Source: Denitrificimonas caeni DSM 24390 (GTDB lineage Bacteria; Pseudomonadota; Gammaproteobacteria; Pseudomonadales; Pseudomonadaceae). Taken from it: a stretch of 64,000 bases of DNA. Each line of letters begins with the position of its first letter. Position 1 is the first letter of the stretch. The notes under the pieces are model-generated. The model made no database searches, had not been told where the DNA came from, and saw only the letters and a program-made list of their open reading frames with translations. Of this stretch, positions 15,883-26,439 are shown in pieces. The DNA is taken from assembly GCF_000421765.1 (NCBI RefSeq), contig NZ_ATXQ01000003.1, forward strand, positions 124,001-188,000. Reading direction: 5' to 3'. The translations under genes were made by a program, and so were the position numbers.

Positions 15883-16869
15883 TCAGAGCAGTTCTTTACG
15901 TAACTGCGCAGGGCTTTTTGGCGATAACAGACCTGGGGCAATATCAAATACAGTTTTCGCACCAATATCGTTTAAACGCGCCAAGCGATGCACTGCACGC
16001 GCATAAGCGACCAGCACACTGGCAGTAAACTCAGGATTACTGCCTAAAGCCAATGAATACTCAATGGTTTGCTTGGTATCTACACCGGTATTACCGCTGC
16101 GAATAACAAAACCACCATGCGGCATACTGCTGTGTTCTTTATTGAAGGTATCCTGATCAATAAAGTTGACCACGGTGTCGTAATCAGCGAAGTAATCCGG
16201 CATGGTCACAATGCTGTCACGTACTGCATCGGCATCGGCGTTGTCTTCTAGCACCACAAAGCACTCACGAGTGTGCTTTTCACGGGTGGTCAACTGTGGC
16301 TGCTCGCCATTACGTACTCGCGCCATCGCATCTTCAGACGGCAAGGTATATTGCACGGCTGATTTGACTCCAGAGATTCTGCGCACGGCATCAGAATGCC
16401 CTTGGCTTAAACCTTTACCCCAGAACGTATAGGTTTCACCTTCTGGCAAAATCGCTTCGCCATACAAACGGTTCAGTGAGAACAAACCTGGATCCCAACC
16501 CACTGATAACAGCGCAACCCGTCCTGCATCACGCGCAGACTGGTCCAGAGCTGCATAATACTCAGGCACTTTAGCGTGGGTATCAAAGCTATCTACGGTA
16601 TTAAAAAACTGCGCTAAGTATGGGCCTTGCTCTGGCAAATCTGACTTTGAACCACCGCAGAGAATCATCACATCGACTTCATCTTGGTACTGCTCAATAT
16701 CGGCCATGGCGTACACCGGCACACTGCTGTCGAGCAGACTGACACTCACCGGATCGCGACGACTAAACACACCCACCAAACGCATATCTGGGTTTTGTGC
16801 CAGCGCTGCTTCAACGCCACGTCCTAAATTGCCATAACCGGCAATGGCTACTCTGATTCGATGCGACAT
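15883..16869 (-). CDS. ddh: meso-Diaminopimelate D-dehydrogenase
   Basis: 328 residues, close to Corynebacterium Ddh (320). The N-terminal Rossmann motif AGYGNLGRGVE, then FSRR, SVGWDPGLFSLNRLY, FWGKGLSQGHSDAVRRI, VQYTLPSEDA, MPDYF and MPHGG all match the Ddh family in order. The enzyme makes meso-DAP from tetrahydrodipicolinate in one NADPH-dependent step, bypassing DapD, DapC, DapE and DapF. It lies between trpE (53 bp upstream) and trpG (42 bp downstream) on the same strand. Pseudomonads normally use the succinylase route, so this may be an acquired gene. Confidence 0.93.
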   Translation of the reverse strand: MSHRIRVAIAGYGNLGRGVEAALAQNPDMRLVGVFSRRDPVSVSLLDSSVPVYAMADIEQYQDEVDVMILCGGSKSDLPEQGPYLAQFFNTVDSFDTHAKVPEYYAALDQSARDAGRVALLSVGWDPGLFSLNRLYGEAILPEGETYTFWGKGLSQGHSDAVRRISGVKSAVQYTLPSEDAMARVRNGEQPQLTTREKHTRECFVVLEDNADADAVRDSIVTMPDYFADYDTVVNFIDQDTFNKEHSSMPHGGFVIRSGNTGVDTKQTIEYSLALGSNPEFTASVLVAYARAVHRLARLNDIGAKTVFDIAPGLLSPKSPAQLRKELL

Positions 16870-16921
16870 AATGATTGACCTCTACAGTTAAAACACAAAC
16901 ACAATTAAATGCGCAATTGGT

Positions 16922-18400
16922 TTACAGCTTACTTTTTTCAGCTAAAGCGACAGCCTTAAACATAGCTCGACGCTTATTCAGGGTTTCTTCCCACTCCAAC
17001 TCGGGCTGTGAGTCAGCGACAATTCCAGCTCCAGCTTGCACATGCAGCTGATTGTCTTTAATCACTGCTGTGCGAATCGCAATGGCAGTGTCCATATTAC
17101 CATTCCACGCCCAATAACCGACCGCACCGCCATACACGCCGCGTTTGACTGGCTCAAGCTGATCAATGATTTCCATCGCACGCACTTTAGGTGCGCCTGA
17201 CAAAGTGCCTGCAGGTAAAATAGCCCGCAGTGCATCCATGGAATTGAGTCCTTCACGCAAATGCCCTGTGACATTCGACACGATATGCATCACGTTAGAG
17301 TAACGCTCAATAATCATTTTCTCGGTGACTTTAACGCTACCTGTTTGCGCCACGCGCCCCACATCATTGCGGCCCAAATCAATCAGCATCAAGTGCTCGG
17401 CCAGCTCTTTTTTATCGGCCAGCAATTCATGTTCAAGGGCGATATCTTGCTCTTCTGTAGCACCACGCGGACGCGTACCGGCAATCGGTCGCACAGTAAT
17501 TAAGCCATCTTCAACCCGCACCAATACTTCAGGCGAACTGCCGACCACATGAAACTCAGAAAAGTTAAAAAAGTACATGTATGGGGTGGGGTTAAAGCAG
17601 CGTAGCGCGCGATACAGATCAATTGGCGCCGCGCTAAAAGGCACGGACATGCGCTGAGAAATCACCACTTGCATGCAGTCACCGGCAGCGATGTAGTCTT
17701 TAATCGTTAACACAGCCTGCTCATAATCGCTGCGACTGAAGCTCGAAGTGAACTCTGGCTCAGTGCCGTCGATCGCGTTTAAATCAACGCCTAAACGCGG
17801 AGTAAAGGGCTGGCGTAACTGCTCAGAGAGCTGCTCAAGCTGTGCTAAACCCTGCTGATAAGCATCGGCTTGGCTTGGATCGGCCAAAACGATTAAATGC
17901 AGTTTGCCAGCAAGGTTATCAAACACCACCACCGCATCAGACACTAACAATAGAATATCGGGCGTGCCGAGCGGATCAGGATTGGGGCAATGGGCTAAGC
18001 GCTGCTCAACATAGCGCACACTGTCATAGCCAAAATAACCGACTAAACCACCATTAAAGCGTGGCAAACCTGCCAGCGTTGGCACCTGATAGCGCGCTTT
18101 AAAACTTTCGACAAAGGCCAGCGGGTCATCAACCTCTAGGTCTTCGACAACCTGCTCATCAGTCATCACGCGCACGCGTTTACCATCAACACGCAAACGA
18201 GTGCGGCTGGGTAAACCAATGATCGAAAAGCGCCCCCACTTCTCACCGCCCTGTACGGACTCCAAGAGGTATGAGTAAGGTGCATCAGCAAGTTTTAAAT
18301 AAATTGATAGCGGCGTATCAAAGTCGGCCAGCGTTTCGCGAGCCAAAGGAATACGGTTATAGCCTTGGTCAGCTAAACGCAAAAACTCTTCGTGGGTCAT
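16922..18400 (-). CDS. trpE: Anthranilate synthase component I
   Basis: 492 residues from the ATG at 18400, preceded by CGAGG; a longer in-frame start at 18436 lacks family support. The tryptophan feedback site is present ([14 protein letters not shown], with Ser in LLES). The chorismate-binding C-terminal domain shows [33 protein letters not shown] and [15 protein letters not shown]. With TrpG it converts chorismate to anthranilate. A possible leader peptide and alternative hairpins lie upstream. Confidence 0.97.
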   Translation of the reverse strand: MTHEEFLRLADQGYNRIPLARETLADFDTPLSIYLKLADAPYSYLLESVQGGEKWGRFSIIGLPSRTRLRVDGKRVRVMTDEQVVEDLEVDDPLAFVESFKARYQVPTLAGLPRFNGGLVGYFGYDSVRYVEQRLAHCPNPDPLGTPDILLLVSDAVVVFDNLAGKLHLIVLADPSQADAYQQGLAQLEQLSEQLRQPFTPRLGVDLNAIDGTEPEFTSSFSRSDYEQAVLTIKDYIAAGDCMQVVISQRMSVPFSAAPIDLYRALRCFNPTPYMYFFNFSEFHVVGSSPEVLVRVEDGLITVRPIAGTRPRGATEEQDIALEHELLADKKELAEHLMLIDLGRNDVGRVAQTGSVKVTEKMIIERYSNVMHIVSNVTGHLREGLNSMDALRAILPAGTLSGAPKVRAMEIIDQLEPVKRGVYGGAVGYWAWNGNMDTAIAIRTAVIKDNQLHVQAGAGIVADSQPELEWEETLNKRRAMFKAVALAEKSKL

Positions 18401-18439
18401 ATCAGCCTCGTGGCAAGAGGGAAAACGGGAACACAAACA

Positions 18440-18592
18440 ATGCCGCCAAACTGGCGACGAATAAAATTTAGACGCGCCAACGCCAACGGCCGGATGCCGC
18501 TGGTAACGTGCCTATCAATAGTTTGCGATCAACAACCACGAGCGGGTCCCTTGGTGCGGACTGAAATAAGAGCCAACACTAGCGCAGGCCAT
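18440..18592 (-). promoter_or_regulatory. Possible trpE leader (attenuator) region
   Basis: A 25-codon reading frame (18592-18515) ends ...RSWLLIANY, with a single Trp codon near its end. Downstream, CGCCA/TGGCG (18456-18452 with 18448-18444 read on the minus strand) can form a hairpin. Two upstream TTGGCG copies near 18475-18485 could pair with the same CGCCA as an antiterminator. Attenuation of trpE is described in P. putida. The T-tract is poor, there is only one Trp codon and the ribosome-binding site is weak. The rest of 18401-18734 shows no gene. Confidence 0.33.
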
Positions 18593-18734
18593 GCTAACGC
18601 GCAACCTGTAGATGCGAGTTTTTACTAATTTAACCCAGAACAACGGGTGTTCTTCGCTCGTCTGAAATGGCTTATCCAGCCAGCAGATGAGTGCGCTCGA
18701 TAAAATCCCCCACCCAATATCTACTGTATGCGTT

Positions 18735-19838
18735 TTATCCTGCCGCTGCTGATTGCGCCAAATACTCACGCACCTCTGCAGCATTACCGGTGAACTCAGG
18801 AACGCCATGCTGATGAACGAGTTGGTACTCATACATCGGGTCGTAATAATCCCTTAACATGCGCTCAATCCAGGCGCGATGCAGACTGTTATCGCCACGC
18901 TGGTGGGCCACTAAGGCCTGCTGCAACAGTGCATCAATCTCTTGATATAAAGCGCCACCTAAACGCTTTTGCGTTCTCTGCAAAGAATCCGTGAGATCAT
19001 GACTAAAGGCGGCAAAGCCGGCTTCTTCACCTAGCGCTTGTTGCCACTCATCGAGCTTATACAAAATATAATTACGAAAGCTATGTTCGACACGCGGCTC
19101 TAAGCTGGCCATCACCACCACAATGGGTGCCTGCGCCATGCGCTCACGCAGTTGCAACGGAATCGCACAGCGACCAATCAGCTTGCTTTCATCTTCAAGC
19201 AAAATACGTTGATTGGGACGGGCATGATGCTGACGTAATAAAGCAATTGCTAAACTGTTTTCAAAATCAATGGGGGTGGGCTGCCCTTCTGGGCGCTTAC
19301 CAAACGAGCTGCCGCGGTGGTGGGCAAGCCCCTCCAAATCAATGCTGTTATCCAGACTATTGAGCAAATCAGTTTTCGCACAGCCGGTATGCCCAGCAAC
19401 AATACAAAACTGACTGGCAGCAACAATCTGTTCTTGGCTATCAATTAAAAAACGGCGCATGGCTTTGTAACCACCGGTAATGCGCGGATACTCGCAACCG
19501 GCATCTTTCATCCACTGCTGGACAATCTGACTGCGTAAACCACCACGAAAACAATACAAATAGCCTTCTGGGTTATTACGTGCGAAGGCCAGCCATTGCT
19601 CCATCCGCTGCTGTTTAATCGCGTCATTCACCAACTGATGACCTAATGCCAGAGCCGCCGCTTGCCCTTGCTGCTTATAGCAGGTACCCACTTGAGCACG
19701 CTCATCATCGGTCATCAGCGGCAGGTTAACCGTATGTGGAAACGCGCCTTTGCTGAACTCCAACGGCGCACGGGTATCCATCATCGGTGTATCAGTTAAA
19801 AACAGACGGGTAAAATCTTCAGTGTCTGCACGGCTCAT
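18735..19838 (-). CDS. mnmH: tRNA 2-selenouridine synthase (selU)
   Basis: 367 residues. An N-terminal rhodanese domain (about 1-140) holds the catalytic Cys in [11 protein letters not shown], followed by a P-loop domain starting with [15 protein letters not shown] at about 144-158. This two-domain plan is specific to MnmH/SelU. It geranylates and then selenates 2-thiouridine at the wobble position of tRNA-Lys, -Glu and -Gln using selenophosphate. It overlaps selD by 4 bp, so substrate-supplying and substrate-using enzymes are coupled. Confidence 0.95.
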   Translation of the reverse strand: MSRADTEDFTRLFLTDTPMMDTRAPLEFSKGAFPHTVNLPLMTDDERAQVGTCYKQQGQAAALALGHQLVNDAIKQQRMEQWLAFARNNPEGYLYCFRGGLRSQIVQQWMKDAGCEYPRITGGYKAMRRFLIDSQEQIVAASQFCIVAGHTGCAKTDLLNSLDNSIDLEGLAHHRGSSFGKRPEGQPTPIDFENSLAIALLRQHHARPNQRILLEDESKLIGRCAIPLQLRERMAQAPIVVVMASLEPRVEHSFRNYILYKLDEWQQALGEEAGFAAFSHDLTDSLQRTQKRLGGALYQEIDALLQQALVAHQRGDNSLHRAWIERMLRDYYDPMYEYQLVHQHGVPEFTGNAAEVREYLAQSAAAG

Positions 19839-20902
19839 GCCCGTACCTCAATACGGTAATCATCACGCTCGGCAACTAATTCGCCAATGCATTGTGCATA
19901 AACGCCAGCAGTAGTGAGCACTTGCTCTAAAGCGGCTGCATGCTCGGGTTGCACTGCAATCAATAAACCACCGCTGGTTTGCGGATCACAAAACAAGGCG
20001 CGTTGTTCATCACTTAACGGTGCCAGCTTATCGCCGTAGGATTCAAAATTACGTGTAGTACCGCCAGGTAAACAGCCTTGAGCAATGTAATCACGCACCG
20101 GTGGTAGCAGTGGAATATCTTGCTCAAACAATATCGCATTGACGCCACTGCCTTCACAGACTTCCAGTAAGTGGCCCATCAAGCCAAAACCTGTGACATC
20201 GGTAATGGCTTCGACGCCAGGTAAATGCGCAACTTCAGCACCCACTTTATTCATCTGACACATCACGTCGCGCGCTAAAAACTCGTGTTCACTGCGTAAT
20301 TTCTTCTGCTTCTGCGCGGTGGTTAAAATACCGACACCCAGTGGTTTGGTCAGATACAAACGGCAGCCGGCCGTGGCGGTATTGTTTTGTTTGAGCTGAT
20401 CTTTATTAACGATACCGGTCACCGCCAAACCAAAAATCGGCTCAGGTGAATCGATACTATGCCCACCTGCCAGCAGAATTCCCGCTTCGGCACAGGCCTG
20501 ACGGCCACCATCAATCACGCGCTGGGCAACTTCAGGCGGCAATACATTCACCGGCCAACCGAGGATGGCAATGGCCATAATGGGCTTGCCACCCATCGCA
20601 TAAATATCACTGATGGCATTGGTGGCGGCGATCCGACCAAAATCAAACGGATCATCAGCAATCGGCATAAAGAAATCAGTGGTACTGAGAATCACCTGAT
20701 TATTGCCAATATCATAGGCAGCGGCATCATCTTTACTGCTGTTACCCACTAGCAAATTGGCATCGGTGGGAAAAGTTAGATTAGATTTTAAAATTTGATC
20801 GAGAATCTTAGGAGATATTTTGCAACCACAACCAGCACCATGGCTGTATTCGGTTAAGCGTATTGCTGAGGCGGACGTCTGACTGCTCATCGGCTTGTTC
20901 AC
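19835..20902 (-). CDS. selD: Selenophosphate synthetase
   Basis: 355 residues from a GTG at 20902 preceded by AGGGG; an ATG four codons later (20890) is an alternative. It has the redox-active [12 protein letters not shown] loop with Cys, not selenocysteine, then [36 protein letters not shown] and [10 protein letters not shown], closely matching E. coli SelD. It makes selenophosphate from selenide and ATP. The only selenium user in the window is the downstream mnmH; selA and selB are not seen. Confidence 0.96.
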   Translation of the reverse strand: MNKPMSSQTSASAIRLTEYSHGAGCGCKISPKILDQILKSNLTFPTDANLLVGNSSKDDAAAYDIGNNQVILSTTDFFMPIADDPFDFGRIAATNAISDIYAMGGKPIMAIAILGWPVNVLPPEVAQRVIDGGRQACAEAGILLAGGHSIDSPEPIFGLAVTGIVNKDQLKQNNTATAGCRLYLTKPLGVGILTTAQKQKKLRSEHEFLARDVMCQMNKVGAEVAHLPGVEAITDVTGFGLMGHLLEVCEGSGVNAILFEQDIPLLPPVRDYIAQGCLPGGTTRNFESYGDKLAPLSDEQRALFCDPQTSGGLLIAVQPEHAAALEQVLTTAGVYAQCIGELVAERDDYRIEVRA

Positions 20903-21110
20903 TTGCGGCTTACCCCTAAATAGTTACATTATTTTCAGATGTGCATGATACACCTGCAAGACCACAGTGAAAGCGGCAGGCGTACTCAGGATTATTTTAT
21001 CTTGAGAATTTTGATCTCAGCATGCCTTAGTGCTGAACGCAGTTAAGGCTGTTTACACGAGTCGTCAGAGGAAATATCTCTGAGCAGCGCACTTTAGAAA
21101 CGAAGAAATG

Positions 21111-21141
21111 TCTCCTCGCCAGTTCAAGTACGACGAGGAGA
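21111..21141 (-). terminator. Hairpin downstream of gph
   Basis: Perfect 8-bp arms TCTCCTCG (21111-21118) and CGAGGAGA (21134-21141) with a 15-nt loop lie 14 bp after the gph stop. Read on the minus strand the sequence continues CATTTCTTCGTTTC, a moderately T-rich tail. It probably separates rpe-gph from selD-mnmH. Confidence 0.45.
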
Positions 21142-21154
21142 GGCACGGTCTAAC

Positions 21155-21838
21155 CTACAGAAACAGTTCGCGCAGATCATCCACCACTAACGCCGGATTC
21201 TCAGCACTGATCGGCTGGCCATAGTTATAACCATAGGTCACCGCAATACAGGCAACACCAGCAGCATGGGCAGCAAGGACATCATTGCGCGAGTCACCGA
21301 CAAATAAACACTGTTGTGCAGTCACCTGCGCTTGCTGCATCACCCATAGCAAACCGGCGGGATCAGGCTTTTTCTCTGGCAAGGTATCACCACCAACGAT
21401 CCACTGGAAAAACTCCGCCATAGTTGTATCAGCCAGCAATCGTGGTAAGAATTTCTCCGGTTTATTGGTGACTAAAGCCAGCTTAATACCAAGCAAATGC
21501 AAGGATTTCAAGGTGTCGAGGGCTCCAGGGTAGAGGGTGGTTAAACTGTCCCCACTGCCATACACCTGCATAAAAATTGCCAGCGCTTCGGCTTCTTGCT
21601 CTGCAGTAATGGCCTGATGATCAATATCATCAGCCAGAGCGCGGCGCACTAAGACCGGCGCGCCATTACCGACCCAATTGCGCACCTTCTCCATACCTGC
21701 CGGCGCACGGCCTAGCTGCAACAGCATTTTATCTGTGGCAACGGCCAAATCAGGCACCGAGTCAATTAAGGTGCCATCCAGATCAAACATGACCAGCTTA
21801 GGTAACTGTCCGTTCAACACACCAAGCAAGGTTTTCAC
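21155..21838 (-). CDS. gph: Phosphoglycolate phosphatase
   Basis: 227 residues of the HAD superfamily. Motif I is [11 protein letters not shown], motif II is LALVTNKP and motif III/IV is [16 protein letters not shown]. It removes 2-phosphoglycolate formed in DNA repair. The start overlaps the rpe stop by 4 bp. In most Pseudomonas the order is rpe-gph-trpE; here selD and mnmH lie between gph and trpE. Confidence 0.92.
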   Translation of the reverse strand: MKTLLGVLNGQLPKLVMFDLDGTLIDSVPDLAVATDKMLLQLGRAPAGMEKVRNWVGNGAPVLVRRALADDIDHQAITAEQEAEALAIFMQVYGSGDSLTTLYPGALDTLKSLHLLGIKLALVTNKPEKFLPRLLADTTMAEFFQWIVGGDTLPEKKPDPAGLLWVMQQAQVTAQQCLFVGDSRNDVLAAHAAGVACIAVTYGYNYGQPISAENPALVVDDLRELFL

Positions 21839-22509
21839 TGCTGCACACCTGCCAGCTCTGCACGCATCGCAGAGATCACTTGGGCATAATCTGGCGCATT
21901 AAAAATAGCTGAGCCAGCCACAAAGGTATCAGCGCCTGCTTGGGCAATTGCTTTGATATTTTTAACATTCACGCCGCCATCCACTTGCAAGCGAATCGGC
22001 AAACCGCTGGCATCAATCAGCTCGCGCGCTTCACGCAATTTGTCCAAAGTGCCGGGAATAAATGACTGCCCACCAAAGCCTGGGTTCACACTCATCAAGA
22101 GCACCATGTCAACTTTATCTAAGACGTACTTTAGTACGTCCAACGGCGTGGCCGGGTTAAATACCAGACCAGCTTTACAGCCACCTTGTTTGATCAACTG
22201 CAAGGAGCGATCCACATGCTCGGAAGCTTCAGGGTGAAAGGTAATGTAACTGGCACCCGCTTCAATAAAATCACCAATAATGCGATCCACTGGTTTGACC
22301 ATCAAATGCACATCAATCGGCGCAGTAATGCCGTATTTACGCAGCGCGGTGCAGACCATTGGACCAATCGTCAGGTTAGGCACGTAATGGTTATCCATCA
22401 CATCAAAGTGCACGGTATCTGCGCCAGCAGCGAGGACACGGTCAACATCTTCACCTAAGCGAGCAAAGTCGGCGGATAAAATAGATGGGGCAATTACAAA
22501 AGGCTGCAT
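21835..22509 (-). CDS. rpe: Ribulose-phosphate 3-epimerase
   Basis: 224 residues from the ATG at 22509 (GAGAAA upstream); a start at 22557 would add 16 unmatched residues. TIM-barrel signatures are [52 protein letters not shown] and VDGGV, with metal and catalytic His/Asp residues in place. It interconverts ribulose-5-phosphate and xylulose-5-phosphate. Confidence 0.97.
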   Translation of the reverse strand: MQPFVIAPSILSADFARLGEDVDRVLAAGADTVHFDVMDNHYVPNLTIGPMVCTALRKYGITAPIDVHLMVKPVDRIIGDFIEAGASYITFHPEASEHVDRSLQLIKQGGCKAGLVFNPATPLDVLKYVLDKVDMVLLMSVNPGFGGQSFIPGTLDKLREARELIDASGLPIRLQVDGGVNVKNIKAIAQAGADTFVAGSAIFNAPDYAQVISAMRAELAGVQQ

Positions 22510-22587
22510 AGTTTTCTCACAATCCAATAATTTAAGATAGAACGATGACCCAGTCACTACAGTGACATCAACGCAAGCATCCGAATA

Positions 22588-23808
22588 TCATTCGCGCCAT
22601 AAATCATCGAGGTTACGAAACCCCCAGTCATCAGCTTGCTCGCGGGCAATAATGGTTTCTTGGCATTGTGCATGGGCTAAATTAATCACAACTTGCTCAA
22701 TGGGTACTTTAGATTTAGTTGAAAAAAATACTTTCACTTTAGGCTTCAACAATGACTCTTCATTCTGATCAATCACTACGCCTAAACGTCCGCTGCTCAG
22801 CCGTACCAATGAACCAACAGGGTAAATACCCACAGCACGAACAAAAGCCTGGAAAACTTTCGGATCAAAATGGCCATCCCATTGCGCCATGCGCTGCAAG
22901 GACTCAGCAGGCCCCCAGCCTTTTTTATAGGGTCGATCAGAGGTTATTGCATCATACACATCGCAAACAGCAGCCATTCGAGCAAACAAACTAATTTGTT
23001 CACCAGCGAGTTTTTTCGGATAGCCATTGCCGTCATACTTTTCATGATGATGCAGACAGACATCATAAACTAGAGCACTGGCTGCAGGCTGACTGGTTAG
23101 GAGAATTTTAGCCCCATACACTGGATGCAAGCGTACTTTGGCAAACTCTTCGTCCGTCAAACGACCAGGCTTGTTGAGAATTTCATCAGAGATCGACATC
23201 TTGCCAATATCGTGCAACAAACCCGCTAAACCCGCTTCTGAAACACGCTTTTCAGGCAAGTTCAACTGGCGCGCCAAGGCAATCATTAATGCACATACTG
23301 CAACAGAATGCATATAGGTGTATTCATCAGCATTTTTCAAACGCACTAAACTAATTAATGCCGAAGGGTGGCGTAAAATTGATTGAGTCATCTCATCGAC
23401 TAACCCATCAGCTCTATGGATATCAATGGCTTTACCCATTCTTACATCAGTAAACATACTAATCACAGCGGCTCTAGAACGTTCGCATAGATCAAGAGCT
23501 CTCTTAATCTCGTCCAGCATAGCAACTGGAGTAATAGACTCAAGCATCGCTCCTTGTAACAAGGCATCAGCTCTTTGCGCAGCTTGTGCAAACTCTTCAC
23601 TAATCACACTTTCAGGCAGATCCAGACCTTTAGCAGTATCAATCCAGACCTCTGTCACTGCACTGCTTTTCAGGCTATACAGATCAGCCTGATCCTCAAG
23701 CGCAAACCCACTCTTCCAGAACGGGTGCTCCATCCATGAGCCACACAACTCATGGATATACATACCCAAGGTAATATCAGCGACAGAAACTTTCTTTAGC
23801 ACGGTCAT
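22588..23808 (-). CDS. HD-GYP domain cyclic-di-GMP phosphodiesterase
   Basis: 406 residues. An N-terminal DUF3391 domain (about 1-130) precedes an HD-GYP domain (about 140-330) with HDIGK, LHHHEKYDGNGYP, DVYDAITSDRPYKKG and the GYP triplet intact. HD-GYP proteins hydrolyse c-di-GMP to pGpG or GMP. There is no membrane segment and no receiver domain, so it is cytoplasmic, and DUF3391 may be its input. The C-terminal 70 residues resemble a small beta domain. A monocistronic unit is likely. Confidence 0.92.
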   Translation of the reverse strand: MTVLKKVSVADITLGMYIHELCGSWMEHPFWKSGFALEDQADLYSLKSSAVTEVWIDTAKGLDLPESVISEEFAQAAQRADALLQGAMLESITPVAMLDEIKRALDLCERSRAAVISMFTDVRMGKAIDIHRADGLVDEMTQSILRHPSALISLVRLKNADEYTYMHSVAVCALMIALARQLNLPEKRVSEAGLAGLLHDIGKMSISDEILNKPGRLTDEEFAKVRLHPVYGAKILLTSQPAASALVYDVCLHHHEKYDGNGYPKKLAGEQISLFARMAAVCDVYDAITSDRPYKKGWGPAESLQRMAQWDGHFDPKVFQAFVRAVGIYPVGSLVRLSSGRLGVVIDQNEESLLKPKVKVFFSTKSKVPIEQVVINLAHAQCQETIIAREQADDWGFRNLDDLWRE

Positions 23809-23942
23809 ACCTATTTACATCAAACGCTTAATGTCAGTGAGTAGATGCTGCTTGCAAAAAAGATCAGATTATCTTTAATTGTGCAGGCGATTCAGACAAC
23901 CCAGCCGTCATTCTTAACTTAACAACAAAAACTCAAGCAGAA

Positions 23943-24467
23943 TCAGTTAGAAATCAACACTACTTCGTTAGCTGTTATTGTGTAAGCAGAATCAGCCAAC
24001 TGATTGCTACTGACTTCAACCCGCAAGGTTCCTTCAACCCACAGAGGCTGGTAAATATCAGCTAGATCGATGCCTTTAGCATAACGTATTAGGACAATTT
24101 GATTCGGCGGTGGCGGCGGTACATGAATACAAGCGCCTGGGTATGGCACCAAAAAGAACTCAACAAAACGGCCTTGCTCATTGGTTTCTAGCGGCACTGG
24201 ATAGCCGCCCAATAATATTTTTGTACCATCCAGCGCAGTTACGGTTTGCGCTGAATACATCACTGCAGGTAAGTTTTTATCTGTTGATCGCAGTCCGCCT
24301 GGGACATAAAAACCACTTTCTGCCTCAGGCGTGTCGTGACTAATGTCAGGCATATCCAGCAGCGCTTGACGATCAGACTCTGGCATTAAGTCCAGCCAAT
24401 CGGTTTCTTCAAGCGCTGCTTGCGCAGCACCGACGAACAGCAGTAAAGCCAGCCACAAGCAACGCAT
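23943..24467 (-). CDS. DUF3299 domain secreted protein
   Basis: 174 residues with a signal peptide (hydrophobic 4-16, cleavage near AQA). The central part, VPGGLRS...LLGGYPVPLE...EFFLVPYPGACIHVPPPPPNQIV, matches the DUF3299 pattern, including the single Cys and proline run. Members are periplasmic or lipoprotein-like and of unknown function; some lie near ABC lipoprotein systems. The adjacent GlsB-type gene is 11 bp upstream on the same strand. Confidence 0.85.
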   Translation of the reverse strand: MRCLWLALLLFVGAAQAALEETDWLDLMPESDRQALLDMPDISHDTPEAESGFYVPGGLRSTDKNLPAVMYSAQTVTALDGTKILLGGYPVPLETNEQGRFVEFFLVPYPGACIHVPPPPPNQIVLIRYAKGIDLADIYQPLWVEGTLRVEVSSNQLADSAYTITANEVVLISN

Positions 24468-24478
24468 AGTCCATCCTT

Positions 24479-24724
24479 TTAACGCTTGTTGAGCGCTTCA
24501 ACAATAAACAACAGGACAATGGCACCGACTACCGCACCGATGAATCCAGCGGGCTGTCCGGCTTGATAAACACCTAAGGCTTGACCACCGTAAGTCGCAG
24601 CCACAGAACCGGCCAGACCTAAAATAATCGTCATTATCCAGCCTAAACCACTACGACCAGGCTTTAATAAGCGCGCAATGATACCGACTAACAAACCGAT
24701 AATTAATGTGCCTAGAATACCCAT
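24479..24724 (-). CDS. GlsB/YeaQ/YmgE family membrane protein
   Basis: 81 residues, three hydrophobic helices with glycine-rich packing motifs (IGLLVGIIARLLKPG, GWIMTIILGLAGSVAATYGG, FIGAVVGAIVLLFIVE). This is the transglycosylase-associated/GlsB family, small inner-membrane proteins often induced by stress. No biochemical role is established. It is followed 11 bp later by the DUF3299 gene. Confidence 0.9.
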   Translation of the reverse strand: MGILGTLIIGLLVGIIARLLKPGRSGLGWIMTIILGLAGSVAATYGGQALGVYQAGQPAGFIGAVVGAIVLLFIVEALNKR

Positions 24725-24796
24725 ATCGTTTCTCCCTGCATGTTAATAATGGTGTTCTTGCTAGACCGTATTATGACACTGCAGTTCAGTCTAGAC

Positions 24797-25873
24797 TTAG
24801 AGCAACGCTTCCAGCTCCACAATTTGCTGCTGTAAACGTTGAGCTGTCGCACTGCGCAAAGTGGCATGACCGACTTTACGCCCTGCTTTCGGCGCTTTGG
24901 AATAATCATGCAAGTGGCAATCAGCAATGCTTAATACCTTGCTCGCCTCTGGCACGCTGCCAATAAAGTTGAGCATGGCGCTATGTTCCACACTTGCCGT
25001 AGAGCCCAATGGTAATCCAGCAACTGCGCGCAAGTGATTTTCAAACTGACTGCACTCAGAGCCTTCAATAGTCCAGTGTCCAGAGTTGTGGACGCGCGGC
25101 GCAATTTCGTTAGCCTTTAAACCGCCATCCACTTCAAAGAATTCAAAAGCCAGCACACCGACGTAATCTAGCTCTTGTAACACACGACTGGCGTAGTCTT
25201 GCGCCAATGCTTGTAAAGGATGCGCATCACTGGCCACGGACAAATGCAAAATACCGTCGTTATGAATGTTGTGCACCAGTGGATAGCATTGCACTTCACC
25301 ATCACGACCGCGCACCGCCACTAATGAAACCTCACCACTAAAGGCAACAAAGCCTTCTAAAATGCAAGGAACATTGCCTAAGTAAGCAAAGGCATCGACG
25401 ACATCCGAGGCTTCTCGTAAAACCTTCTGACCTTTGCCGTCATAGCCTAAGGTGCGAGTTTTCAACACCGCAGGTAAGCCAATTTGCTGAACGGCTGTCT
25501 CTAAATCAGCTTGCGACAAAACATCAGCAAACTCGGTGGTTGGGATACCCAGCTGTTTAAACATGGATTTTTCAAACCAGCGGTCACGAGCGATACGCAG
25601 TGCATTAGCACTGGGGTACACCGGTACAAACTGCTCAAGATATGCCACGGTTTCCGCTGGCACACTTTCAAACTCAAAGGTCACTAAGTCGACGGATTGC
25701 GCCATCTTCTGCAAATGCTCCGGCGAGCTGTAATCTGCATGCAGGTGCTCACCTAAAGCGGCAGCGCAAGCATCCACTGCAGGATCAAGAAAAGTAAACT
25801 GCATCCCTAAAGGTGTACCGGCTAACGCCAACATGCGTCCCAGCTGACCACCACCAATCACGCCAACTTTCAT
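24797..25873 (-). CDS. purK: N5-carboxyaminoimidazole ribonucleotide synthase
   Basis: 358 residues, an ATP-grasp enzyme starting GVIGGGQLGRMLA and carrying TFEFESVP, LKTRTLGYDGKGQ and NEIAPRVHNSGHWTIE. It carboxylates AIR with ATP and bicarbonate in purine synthesis. It lies 3 bp after purE, the usual purEK operon. The overall fold and length are normal. Confidence 0.97.
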   Translation of the reverse strand: MKVGVIGGGQLGRMLALAGTPLGMQFTFLDPAVDACAAALGEHLHADYSSPEHLQKMAQSVDLVTFEFESVPAETVAYLEQFVPVYPSANALRIARDRWFEKSMFKQLGIPTTEFADVLSQADLETAVQQIGLPAVLKTRTLGYDGKGQKVLREASDVVDAFAYLGNVPCILEGFVAFSGEVSLVAVRGRDGEVQCYPLVHNIHNDGILHLSVASDAHPLQALAQDYASRVLQELDYVGVLAFEFFEVDGGLKANEIAPRVHNSGHWTIEGSECSQFENHLRAVAGLPLGSTASVEHSAMLNFIGSVPEASKVLSIADCHLHDYSKAPKAGRKVGHATLRSATAQRLQQQIVELEALL

Positions 25874-25876
25874 GAC

Positions 25877-26368
25877 TTAAGCCTCTCGTGGATCTGGATT
25901 ATCTAATACTGCTTGTGTTTGCTTTTCACGGTAGGCATTGAGCGCTACATGAAACTCAGGGTACTGATGACCGACAATACTCGCGGCCAATAAAGCAGCA
26001 TTCACCGCACCGGCTTTACCGATGGATAAAGTCGCCACAGGCACACCGGCTGGCATTTGCACGATCGACAATAAAGAATCAACACCGGACAGCATGGATG
26101 ATTGCACTGGGACGCCAAGCACAGGCAAGTGAGTTTTCGCCGCACACATGCCCGGCAAATGCGCCGCACCGCCAGCGCCCGCAATGATTACTTGCAAGCC
26201 ACGTTGATGCGCTTGTTCGGCATAACTGAACAATAAGTCTGGAGTACGGTGTGCAGATACCACTTGCACTTCATAAGGAATGCCGAGGGTTTCCAGCATT
26301 TCTACGCTGTGGCTCATTGTGCTCCAATCGGACTTGGAACCCATAATCACGCCTACCAGTGGACTCAT
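25877..26368 (-). CDS. purE: N5-carboxyaminoimidazole ribonucleotide mutase
   Basis: 163 residues from ATG 26368 (GAGG upstream); a start at 26425 would add 19 unmatched residues. The motif [12 protein letters not shown], then VVSAHRTPD and [11 protein letters not shown] form the class I PurE active site. It moves the carboxylate of N5-CAIR to C4. A terminator-like hairpin lies upstream, so purE-purK is probably transcribed independently of mpl-ubiX. Confidence 0.97.
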   Translation of the reverse strand: MSPLVGVIMGSKSDWSTMSHSVEMLETLGIPYEVQVVSAHRTPDLLFSYAEQAHQRGLQVIIAGAGGAAHLPGMCAAKTHLPVLGVPVQSSMLSGVDSLLSIVQMPAGVPVATLSIGKAGAVNAALLAASIVGHQYPEFHVALNAYREKQTQAVLDNPDPREA

Positions 26369-26411
26369 CAGTGTTGCCTCTTCAAGTTTGAGCGCCTCTT
26401 TAGCGCGGCAA

Positions 26412-26439
26412 AAATAACAAACCACGCAACACGGCGTGG
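26412..26439 (-). terminator. Rho-independent terminator after the mpl-ubiX-yceK run
   Basis: CCACGC (26422-26427) pairs with GCGTGG (26434-26439). Read on the minus strand the stem is followed by TTTGTTATTTTTG, a good T-tract. It lies about 105 bp after the lipoprotein gene and before purE. Confidence 0.65.
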
